Source of the DNA: Prevotella sp.
GTDB taxonomy: Bacteria; Bacteroidota; Bacteroidia; Bacteroidales; Bacteroidaceae
Direction: 5' to 3'
NCBI GenBank assembly: GCA_021204605.1
Contig: JAJPZD010000154.1
Coordinates: 1 to 10,889, forward strand
DNA length: 10,889 bases
Below the pieces are notes generated by a model. That model did not search any database and had not been told where the DNA came from. It saw only the letters and a program-made list of their open reading frames with translations. Both the position numbers and the translations under genes were made by a program. Each line of letters opens with the position of its first letter. Positions within the stretch are counted from its first letter, which is position 1. This document shows positions 4,787 through 10,889 of this stretch, piece after piece.

Positions 4787-6304
4787 ATGAAGATTTTCAC
4801 CAGTGCTCAAATCCACGAGCTTGACAGATACACGATAGAAAACGAACCTGTTAAGTCGATTGACTTAATGGAGCGTGCGGCAAGGGTTATCACACGTGCC
4901 ATCACTGAGACATGGAGCGATGATACCCCTGTTATCGTGTTCGCCGGTCCTGGTAACAATGGCGGGGATGCGCTTGCGGTGGCGAGAATGCTTGCCGGAG
5001 AGAAATATTTCGTAACCGTGTTCCTGTTTAACACGAGAGGCAAGCTGTCTGACGACTGTGAGGCGAACAAGCGCCGCCTGATAGACCACGGTATGATAGA
5101 GTGTTTCACAGAGGTTACCAATGAGTTTGACCCCCCCAAACTTGAAAGTGGGATGTTGGTCGTGGATGGCTTGTTCGGCTCTGGCATCAACAAACCTCTC
5201 ACCGGTGGTTACTCCTCATTGGTGAAATATATCAATCAGTCGGAAGCTACTGTGGTGAGCATTGACGTGCCATCGGGCCTTATGACAGAGGACAACACCT
5301 ACAATGTCAGGGCAAACATCATAAGGGCGGATGTGACTCTTTCATTGCAGACTAAAAAACTGTCATTCTTGTTTGCCGAGAACCAGAGTATCATCGGAGA
5401 GTTGAGAATACTCGACATCGGTTTGAGCAAGGTGGGAATGGAAAAAACGGCGACTAAATATAACATTCTCGAAGAGGAAAACGTGAGAAAGCTGTTGCGA
5501 CGCCGCGATGACTACGCTCACAAGGGCGATATGGGAAATGCTCTGATCATTGCGGGTAGCTACGGAATGGCGGGGGCGGCCATTCTTGCCACCAAAGCGT
5601 GCCTAAGGTGTGGAGTGGGTAAGGTTGCCGTTTGCACTCCAAGAAAGAACAACGACATATTGCAGATTTCCGTTCCGGAAGCCGTGATGCATATCGACAA
5701 GGATGATTATTATTTTTCGGAGGCGATAGACACCACCGGGTATGACGCACTCGGTATCGGACCGGGACTCGCCAAGCAGGAGACAACTTCGATAGCGTTC
5801 ATATCACAGCTGAGACGCTCCACTGTTCCCACTGTGGTGGACGCCGACGGCATCAACATTTTGGCAAGTCATCGCGCCTGGGTACAGCAGATGCCAAAAG
5901 GTATAATTATGACACCGCACCCCGGTGAGTTCGACCGTCTTGCAGGGAATAATTTCACCGACAGTTATGAGCGTTTGGCCACCGCCCGTGAGATGGCGGA
6001 GCGTTTCCAGGTTTATATCATCCTTAAAGGTCATTATTCGGCATTATGCCTGCCTAATGGAGAGATAATATTCAACCCGACAGGCAACGCGGGCATGGCC
6101 ACCGCAGGAAGTGGAGACGTGTTGACAGGCATGATAACAGCTTTCCTCGCAAGAGGCTACTCGCAGGTTGATGCCTGTATGCTCGGTATGTATATGCACG
6201 GATTGGCAGGAGACCTTGCTGCAAGGAAACTCGGTATGGAGAGCCTTATGGCAAGCGATATAATACGTTTCCTGCCGCAGGCGTTCCACAGGCTTGAAGG
6301 ATAG
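4787..6304 (+). CDS. nnr: Bifunctional NAD(P)H-hydrate epimerase / ADP-dependent NAD(P)H-hydrate dehydratase
   Basis: Nnr repairs damaged (hydrated) NADH and NADPH: the N-terminal domain interconverts the R and S epimers, and the C-terminal domain dehydrates the S form using ADP. The 505-residue fusion has both halves. The YjeF_N epimerase domain (about 1-215) shows GPGNNGGD (54-61), VDGLFGSG (126-133) and IDVPSGL (159-165). The ribokinase-like dehydratase domain (about 230-505) shows KGDMGNALIIAGSYGMAGAA (247-266), GIGPG (323-327), VVDADGIN (350-357), TPHPGEFDRL (376-385) and NAGMATAGSGDVLTGM (434-449), with Asp444 in the conserved GSGD. The ATG at 4787 gives the usual MKIxTxxQIxELD start; a GTG one codon upstream is set aside. 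A -7 box ends 5 bp before the ATG. It is divergent from hpt, and a DUF4831 gene follows 56 bp later. Confidence 0.96.
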   Translation: MKIFTSAQIHELDRYTIENEPVKSIDLMERAARVITRAITETWSDDTPVIVFAGPGNNGGDALAVARMLAGEKYFVTVFLFNTRGKLSDDCEANKRRLIDHGMIECFTEVTNEFDPPKLESGMLVVDGLFGSGINKPLTGGYSSLVKYINQSEATVVSIDVPSGLMTEDNTYNVRANIIRADVTLSLQTKKLSFLFAENQSIIGELRILDIGLSKVGMEKTATKYNILEEENVRKLLRRRDDYAHKGDMGNALIIAGSYGMAGAAILATKACLRCGVGKVAVCTPRKNNDILQISVPEAVMHIDKDDYYFSEAIDTTGYDALGIGPGLAKQETTSIAFISQLRRSTVPTVVDADGINILASHRAWVQQMPKGIIMTPHPGEFDRLAGNNFTDSYERLATAREMAERFQVYIILKGHYSALCLPNGEIIFNPTGNAGMATAGSGDVLTGMITAFLARGYSQVDACMLGMYMHGLAGDLAARKLGMESLMASDIIRFLPQAFHRLEG

Positions 6305-6360
6305 CTACTCTATTGCTCATATCAAGATAATTAACTCTTAATCACATACTAAGCACTAAC

Positions 6361-7452
6361 ATGTCAAAGAAAAACAATATGTACGGAAGATATATTGACA
6401 GACTGCTTGTCTGCCTCGTCTTGTTTATTACTGGCTACACCACAATTTCAGCACAAAAGACAAGTGATGTGGAGGGTACCGGGTATTATCTGCCCCGCAC
6501 CGAACTGCGTTTCACCGTGCGAATGGAAAAGACCTCTTATACCCCTGGCGAGTATGCCATCTATGCTGAAAAATATCTTAGAATAACTGATGTCAGTCTG
6601 AAACCTTCGGTGTCTTACCGTATAATTGATTTCAAGATAAACTCAATAGGTGAGCGCGACACGTCTAAATTTTATGTCGCTCCTACAGATTCGAAGCATA
6701 ATATCCAGTCGTTGAGGCTTGATGACAGTGGCACGCTGCTTGCCATAAACGCTGAGCCCAAAGTTGTTTCTTTGCCTGAAACGTTCAAACCGGCTCCGAA
6801 ACCCAAAGCTCTCAACCCTCGTGATTTCATGACGGAGGACATCCTTTCCGCAGGCAGTTCGGCTAAAATGGCTGAACTCTGTGCTTTGGAGATTTATGAC
6901 ATCCGTGAGAGCCGAAACATGCTCAACAAGGGACAGGCGGATTTCATGCCCAACGATGGCCAGCAGATGCGCATGATGCTCCAGAACCTTGACAGGCAGG
7001 AGACGGGCCTGCTACAACTGTTCAATGGCATCACCGTGAAAGACACGTTAGATGCCGTGATTGAGTTTGTTCCGACAAAATCAACGGATAGGCAACTCTT
7101 GTTCCGCTTTTCTAAATGGCTTGGAATAACCGAAGACGACGACCTTGCCGGCAACCCTTATTTCATCAGCGTTGAGGACAAGCAGATAAGCGCGCAAATC
7201 CAGGAGTCGTTACTGAACGCAAAGAAACTGAAAGACAACGTGGGGCTTTATGTCAATGTACCGGGAAAGATTAAAGTTACAGTGTATGACGGTGAGAAAG
7301 AATGGACGGCATACGAACTTTATGCAGCGCAATTCGGCAGGACAGAGGCGTTGAGCGATGAACTGTTCAGCAAAAAGATGTTTACCAACCTCGTGCTGAA
7401 CCCCGTTACGGGCAGCATAGAGAGTATAAACACCGACGTGGCTAAAAAATAG
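6361..7452 (+). CDS. Secreted DUF4831 family protein
   Basis: This 363-residue protein resembles the Bacteroidetes DUF4831 family; no biochemical role is known to me. Residues 1-31 look like a signal peptide: Lys and Arg residues, a hydrophobic stretch LLVCLVLFITGY (15-26), and a likely cut after Ala31. There is no proper lipobox around Cys18, so a periplasmic or surface-exposed soluble protein is more likely than a lipoprotein. Family-like stretches are YYLPRTELRFTVRMEKTSYT (42-61), PGEYAIYAEKYLRITDVS (62-79), IYDIRESRNML (178-188) and NGITVKDT (222-229). The C-terminus, LVLNPVTGSIESI (345-357), also fits. An in-frame ATG at codon 7 is a possible alternative start. It may be co-transcribed with nnr, as I see no promoter or terminator in the 56-bp gap. 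It ends 11 bp from the convergent neighbour. Confidence 0.8.
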   Translation: MSKKNNMYGRYIDRLLVCLVLFITGYTTISAQKTSDVEGTGYYLPRTELRFTVRMEKTSYTPGEYAIYAEKYLRITDVSLKPSVSYRIIDFKINSIGERDTSKFYVAPTDSKHNIQSLRLDDSGTLLAINAEPKVVSLPETFKPAPKPKALNPRDFMTEDILSAGSSAKMAELCALEIYDIRESRNMLNKGQADFMPNDGQQMRMMLQNLDRQETGLLQLFNGITVKDTLDAVIEFVPTKSTDRQLLFRFSKWLGITEDDDLAGNPYFISVEDKQISAQIQESLLNAKKLKDNVGLYVNVPGKIKVTVYDGEKEWTAYELYAAQFGRTEALSDELFSKKMFTNLVLNPVTGSIESINTDVAKK

Positions 7453-7463
7453 CAAGATAGTTA

Positions 7464-8273
7464 TCAGTATTCCTCCTCTTCATCGGCAACGTCCTCCGCA
7501 CTGATGTCAAGGTCTTCGGGATTCTGCTCTATCGTGGTACGGTAGCTTTCTTCAAGCAACTTCTCCTCGTCGAATGTGTCGTCTTCGTCTTCGCTTGTGT
7601 TCTCATACGACTCGCTCAACTCCCTTTCTTCGTCAACGTTATCTTCGGAATTATGCGAAGGCCTATCAGTGCTGAACTTCACGTGAGGCTTCTCGTTCTC
7701 TGGTTTCACTTTTGCGAAGATTGCCTCTACCCAAGAGCCCATCTCAATCTCAAGCACATCGTAACCATCGGCAATCTTGTTGTCATACATTCCTCCATGC
7801 TTGTGTATGCGGTCTTTTGGCAATGTCGTGGTGCTTATGTCGAAACCACTCTCAATGATGTCCTGAATGCTTTGAGACAGAGAGTCCCAACCGCCACCAA
7901 AATTGCGGTCCAGCACCTCCATGAGTTTCGCGGCTGTGATATGGTGGATGTTCTCGTATGTAAGATCAGTAACTCGTAGGATAGGGCGCTTCTTCACACC
8001 AACCTTCTGCTTGGCTCCCTCCTCAATGCGCATAGAACCAACTTTGAAACCACGTGCCTCGTATTTCTTTAACACTTCGGGACGGTCTGACTTGATATCC
8101 TCTATGTCGAAAGCACTTTTAATGATTTCGAGATAATGATGTAAATTATCCTTTGTATCTGCATCTTTCCCTCCGGCCTCAAGCAACCTGATGATATCGT
8201 TCTCGTTGAGATCCCAAACGTTACTCTTATTCAGTGTTTTCAGTGTAAGCGACTTCTTGTCCTTATCTTTCAT
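7464..8273 (-). CDS. Unrecognised protein with a strongly acidic C-terminal tail
   Basis: I do not recognise this 269-residue protein. There is no signal peptide or membrane segment, so it is probably cytosolic. The N-terminus is basic and polar (MKDKDKKSLTLKTLNKSNVW). Residues 20-200 look folded, with two helix-rich stretches (24-56 and 105-143), a Gly-rich turn NFGGGWDSLSQSI (124-136) and a hydrophobic segment MGSWVEAIFAKVK (178-190). From 211 to 269 the chain is low-complexity and acidic: by my count 28 of 59 residues are Asp or Glu, ending DEEEEY. The tail contains a degenerate repeat, LSESYENTSEDED (219-231) and LEESYRTTIEQNPED (240-254). Acidic tails of this kind occur in RNA polymerase delta and other nucleic-acid-associated proteins, but nothing else here supports that role. 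It lies 20 bp after the nitrilase gene and probably shares its promoter. Translation start ATG at 8271-8273. Confidence 0.8.
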   Translation of the reverse strand: MKDKDKKSLTLKTLNKSNVWDLNENDIIRLLEAGGKDADTKDNLHHYLEIIKSAFDIEDIKSDRPEVLKKYEARGFKVGSMRIEEGAKQKVGVKKRPILRVTDLTYENIHHITAAKLMEVLDRNFGGGWDSLSQSIQDIIESGFDISTTTLPKDRIHKHGGMYDNKIADGYDVLEIEMGSWVEAIFAKVKPENEKPHVKFSTDRPSHNSEDNVDEERELSESYENTSEDEDDTFDEEKLLEESYRTTIEQNPEDLDISAEDVADEEEEY

Positions 8274-8293
8274 GTCGTAATTTATTATTATGA

Positions 8294-9061
8294 TTAATAC
8301 AGTTTAAATTTGTCCCTGTCTTTCAAAACCGGGAATTTGGAGCGGAAATGTAACAGCTCCTCTAAGTCGATGTCTGTCGTTATGCTCTGTTCCATATCGC
8401 CTCTCGCCTGGACAAGCGTCTTTCCCTTGGCATCTATTATGGTGCTTCGCCCTATATATGTGCATACTGGATCCTTGCCCACACGGTTTGCGCCAATAAC
8501 GTAGCATTGGTTCTCGATAGCTCTTGCACGCAGCAGAACCTGCCATACGTTTTGCCTGCTTGCGGGCCAGTTGGCAGTGAAGATAATGGCATCATAGTCT
8601 TCGTCGTTGCGCTGCCACAAAGGAAATCGCAAGTCGTAACATACTTGCAGCAAAAACCTTACACCCATGTATTCCACGACAGCCCTCTCTGAACCGGCAG
8701 TATAGAACTTGTCTTCTCCACCGTATGTGAACAGGTGATGCTTGTCGTAATGTAGGTATGTGCCGTCTGACTTTACAAAATACAACCTGTTTCTGTATTC
8801 TCCTTTTCCTGTCTTGGCGAGAACGCTCCCACAGATGGCACAATGTCCTGCCTGCGCTGCTCTTATCATCCACTGCAAAGAATCGTATATTCCATCTTCG
8901 CTCTCTATGTCTTGTGGCTTGACGGCGAAACCTGTTGTCCACATCTCCGGCAGGACATATAAATCTGAATGTGCTGCCTTTGAAATCAGTTGGTTTGCCG
9001 TTTCTTGGTTTGCTTTAGGTTGCGCCCATTTGACATTCGTTTGTAGGACAGAAATTCTCAC
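8294..9061 (-). CDS. Nitrilase-superfamily amidohydrolase, probable omega-amidase (YafV/Nit2-like)
   Basis: Omega-amidases hydrolyse alpha-ketoglutaramate and alpha-ketosuccinamate, by-products of glutamine and asparagine transamination, to the keto acid and ammonia. The 255-residue protein has the full nitrilase triad: Glu39 in VLPEMWTTGF (36-45), Lys107 in YDKHHLF (105-111) and Cys141 in QVCYDLRFPLWQ (139-150). YDLRFPLW and WPASR (165-169) match the YafV/Nit2 branch. The usual length for this branch is about 255 residues. It starts at GTG (9059-9061); the MRISVLQTN reading matches family N-termini and no nearby ATG fits. A good promoter lies 28 bp upstream (TACATTTG on the minus strand). 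It is the first gene of a two-gene unit with the acidic protein and is divergent from rarA. Substrate is inferred from family only. Confidence 0.9.
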   Translation of the reverse strand: MRISVLQTNVKWAQPKANQETANQLISKAAHSDLYVLPEMWTTGFAVKPQDIESEDGIYDSLQWMIRAAQAGHCAICGSVLAKTGKGEYRNRLYFVKSDGTYLHYDKHHLFTYGGEDKFYTAGSERAVVEYMGVRFLLQVCYDLRFPLWQRNDEDYDAIIFTANWPASRQNVWQVLLRARAIENQCYVIGANRVGKDPVCTYIGRSTIIDAKGKTLVQARGDMEQSITTDIDLEELLHFRSKFPVLKDRDKFKLY

Positions 9062-9089
9062 AATTCTTATATCCGGTTTTTGAATGTTG

Positions 9090-9119
9090 CAAATGTACTA
9101 CAATATATTTTAAAAGCAA
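9090..9119 (-). promoter_or_regulatory. Promoter of the omega-amidase unit
   Basis: On the minus strand, TTG (9119-9117) is followed after 19 bp by TACATTTG (9097-9090). Both elements and the spacing fit the Bacteroidetes consensus. Initiation near 9083-9086 gives a leader of about 22-25 nt before the GTG start. Confidence 0.65.
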
Positions 9120-9136
9120 GTTTTTATAGATATTTT

Positions 9137-9168
9137 TTTGTTAATGCGATATATATTTCATATTTTTG
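9137..9168 (+). promoter_or_regulatory. Promoter of rarA
   Basis: TTTG (9137-9140), a 20-bp spacer and TATTTTTG (9161-9168) form a near-ideal Bacteroidetes promoter. Eight base pairs separate the -7 box from the rarA ATG, so the leader should be only a few bases. Its -33 element is about 17 bp from that of the divergent omega-amidase promoter, so the two may compete or share regulation. Confidence 0.7.
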
Positions 9169-9176
9169 CATTGTTT

Positions 9177-10451
9177 ATGATAAGACCTTTAGCTGAAAGA
9201 TTGAGGCCTGACACCCTTGATGATTATATAGGACAAAAACATCTTGTGGGTAATAACGCCGTTCTTCGTAATATGATTGAAGTGGGGCGCGTGTCTTCTT
9301 TCATCCTATGGGGACCACCTGGTGTTGGCAAGACTACCTTGGCTCTGATTGTAGCCAAACAGTTGAAAGTTCCCTTCTATACTTTGAGTGCCGTAACAAG
9401 CGGTGTCAAGGAGGTCCGCGACGTGATAGCGAAAGCCAAGAGCGGTGGCTTCTTCAACCAGCGCAGTCCGATATTGTTTATTGACGAAATTCATAGATTC
9501 AGCAAGAGCCAGCAAGACTCGCTGCTTGGTGCGGTGGAGAAGGGGATTGTTACGCTTATCGGTGCGACGACAGAAAATCCGTCTTTTGAGGTAATTCGTC
9601 CCTTACTGTCTCGTTGTCAGTTGTATGTGCTGAATCCATTGGAAAAAGATGACTTATTGGAACTGTTACACCGTGCGGTAACGCAAGATGAGGAACTGAA
9701 AAAGAAGAATATCAATTTCGTCGAGACTGGTGCAATTCTAAGGTATAGTGGGGGAGATGCCCGCAAACTTCTCAATGTTCTCGAACTGACTGTAGATTCG
9801 GTTAGTGGTGATGATATTGAAATTACAGATGAACTCGTAACTAAATGCATACAACAAAATCCGCTTGCATACGACAAGGACGGTGAAATGCATTATGACA
9901 TCATATCAGCTTTCATAAAAAGTATTAGGGGCTCAGACCCTGATGCTGCTTTATATTGGCTCGCCCGGATGATTGAGGGTGGTGAAGAACCAACGTTCAT
10001 TGCGCGCCGTTTGCTGATTAGTGCTGCTGAGGATATCGGATTGGCAAATCCTAATGCACTGCTGTTGGCAAATGCCGCTTTCGATGCAGTTAACAAGATT
10101 GGCTGGCCCGAAGGACGGATACCGCTCGCAGAGGCTACGGTGTATTTGGCTACAAGCAAGAAAAGCAATTCTGCATACAACGGTATCAGTTCGGCGCTGG
10201 ATTTGGTAAAACAGACTGGCAACCAACCCGTGCCGTTGCATCTCCGAAATGCGCCTACAAAACTGATGGCAGACTTGGGCTATCATGACGGCTATAAATA
10301 TGCACATGACTATCCTGGCAATTTCGTTGAGCAGCAATATTTGCCTGACAAACTGAAAAACAAACGTATCTGGAAGGCGCAGCACTCGCCAAATGAGGAA
10401 AAGCTATACCAGCAGATGTTGCGTTGCTGGGGTAAACGTTTCGAGGAATAA
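9177..10451 (+). CDS. rarA: Replication-associated recombination protein A (MgsA/WRNIP1 family AAA+ ATPase)
   Basis: RarA is a tetrameric AAA+ ATPase related to clamp-loader subunits that acts at stalled replication forks with SSB. The 424 residues show Walker A GPPGVGKTT (46-54), Walker B LFIDEIHRF (100-108), sensor 1 GATTENPS (129-136), an arginine-finger region RPLLSRC (141-147) and sensor 2 GGDARKLLN (192-200). The C-terminal tetramerisation part includes AFIKSIRGSDPDAALYWLAR (245-264), AAEDIGLANP (283-292) and YKYAHDYPGNF (373-383), all typical of the family. The ATG at 9177 gives MIRPLAERLRPDTLDDYIGQ, as in relatives. The frame is open 39 bases further upstream, but those codons are the promoter itself. 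It is divergent from the omega-amidase gene and is followed 70 bp later by a dehydrogenase on the same strand. Confidence 0.96.
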   Translation: MIRPLAERLRPDTLDDYIGQKHLVGNNAVLRNMIEVGRVSSFILWGPPGVGKTTLALIVAKQLKVPFYTLSAVTSGVKEVRDVIAKAKSGGFFNQRSPILFIDEIHRFSKSQQDSLLGAVEKGIVTLIGATTENPSFEVIRPLLSRCQLYVLNPLEKDDLLELLHRAVTQDEELKKKNINFVETGAILRYSGGDARKLLNVLELTVDSVSGDDIEITDELVTKCIQQNPLAYDKDGEMHYDIISAFIKSIRGSDPDAALYWLARMIEGGEEPTFIARRLLISAAEDIGLANPNALLLANAAFDAVNKIGWPEGRIPLAEATVYLATSKKSNSAYNGISSALDLVKQTGNQPVPLHLRNAPTKLMADLGYHDGYKYAHDYPGNFVEQQYLPDKLKNKRIWKAQHSPNEEKLYQQMLRCWGKRFEE

Positions 10452-10521
10452 ATATCAATGGGAGTGGAGCCTTGTTTCTTAATGCATGTCTCCTTATATA
10501 AATATAGTAAAGATAAAAGAA

Positions 10522-10889
10522 ATGAAGATTGTCATTTTAGATGGATATTGCGTAAATCCTGGCGATTTGTCGTGGGATGCGCTCGGTGGCTTGGGTGAAC
10601 TCGCCGTTTATGACCGCACTGCTGATAGTGAGGTGCTCTCACGGGCTGTGGATGCGGAAATTATTCTGACCAACAAGGTGTTTTTGTCGGAAGATGTAAT
10701 ATGTAAGTTACCGAAATTGAAATATATCGGTGTTCTTGCAACTGGTTATAATGTGGTTGACATTAAGGCTGCTGCGACACGTGGAATTGTTGTTACTAAC
10801 ATTCCTGCTTACAGTTCTGAAAGTGTGGTGCAGATGGTGTTCGCTCTTATCCTGAACATCACAAATCATGTGGCGCATTATGCGGAGGC
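10522..10889 (+). CDS. D-2-hydroxyacid dehydrogenase (glycerate dehydrogenase / hydroxypyruvate reductase-like), 5' part
   Basis: The gene runs off the right edge; 122 codons are visible. The start MKIVILDGYCVNPGDLSW and the stretches YIGVLATGYNVVDIKAA (68-84), IVVTNIPAYSSESVVQMVFA (89-108) and LILNITNH (109-116) are those of the NAD(P)-dependent D-isomer 2-hydroxyacid dehydrogenase family, in the branch usually called glycerate dehydrogenase in Bacteroidetes. The visible part is the substrate-binding domain up to the crossover; the Rossmann GxGxxG motif and the catalytic Arg/Glu/His residues lie outside the window, so activity cannot be judged. The ATG at 10522 is preceded by AAAGA at a reasonable distance. 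I see no TAnnTTTG box in the 70-bp gap after rarA, so read-through from rarA is possible. Confidence 0.9.
   Translation, partial: MKIVILDGYCVNPGDLSWDALGGLGELAVYDRTADSEVLSRAVDAEIILTNKVFLSEDVICKLPKLKYIGVLATGYNVVDIKAAATRGIVVTNIPAYSSESVVQMVFALILNITNHVAHYAE

Noticed and set aside
9138..9176. 13-codon upstream extension of RarA
   Set aside because: The extension covers the TATTTTTG promoter box and has no counterpart in family N-termini; the ATG at 9177 gives the normal start.
1..10889. Mobile element, CRISPR array or defence system
   Set aside because: No transposase, integrase, direct-repeat array, restriction, toxin-antitoxin or phage-like gene is present; all but two genes (one a Bacteroidetes DUF protein, one unknown) are core housekeeping functions.

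Overview
The window looks like ordinary core chromosome of a Bacteroidales bacterium, most likely Prevotellaceae. The evidence is Bacteroidetes-type promoters (TTG or TTTG about 20 bp before TAnnTTTG), starts without strong Shine-Dalgarno sequences, a short-lid adenylate kinase, a PyrK/PyrD class 1B dihydroorotate dehydrogenase, and a secreted protein of the Bacteroidetes-restricted DUF4831 type. I see no tRNA, rRNA, CRISPR array, insertion sequence or phage gene. Genes fill nearly everything; the only long gene-free stretch is 251-655.

Layout. At the left edge is the start of htpG (minus strand, runs off the window). A 405-bp AT-rich spacer follows. It carries two candidate plus-strand promoters and, between them, a folded segment ending in a GC-rich, GNRA-capped hairpin; this could be a small RNA, an attenuator or a mobile palindrome. 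Then comes pyrK-pyrD on the plus strand, overlapping by 13 bp (fourth step of pyrimidine synthesis). It converges on a minus-strand cluster transcribed hpt, adk, obgE: purine salvage, adenylate balance and a ribosome-assembly GTPase. A 33-bp imperfect hairpin containing the pyrD stop codon separates the converging units.

hpt is divergent from nnr, a bifunctional NAD(P)HX repair enzyme. Their two -7 boxes sit symmetrically around a near-palindrome, which suggests a shared control site. A secreted DUF4831 protein follows nnr on the plus strand. It converges on a two-gene minus-strand unit: an omega-amidase-type nitrilase, then an unrecognised protein with a very acidic tail. The nitrilase is divergent from rarA, a replication-fork AAA+ ATPase. 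The last gene, cut by the right edge, is a D-2-hydroxyacid dehydrogenase.

Most of these genes handle nucleotide supply, cofactor or metabolite repair, or genome and ribosome maintenance. I found no clearly new multi-gene system. The items most worth checking are the structured htpG-pyrK spacer, the symmetric hpt/nnr promoter region, the likely leaderless starts of nnr and rarA, the Asp-to-Glu change at the predicted general base of Hpt, and the unknown acidic protein paired with the omega-amidase.
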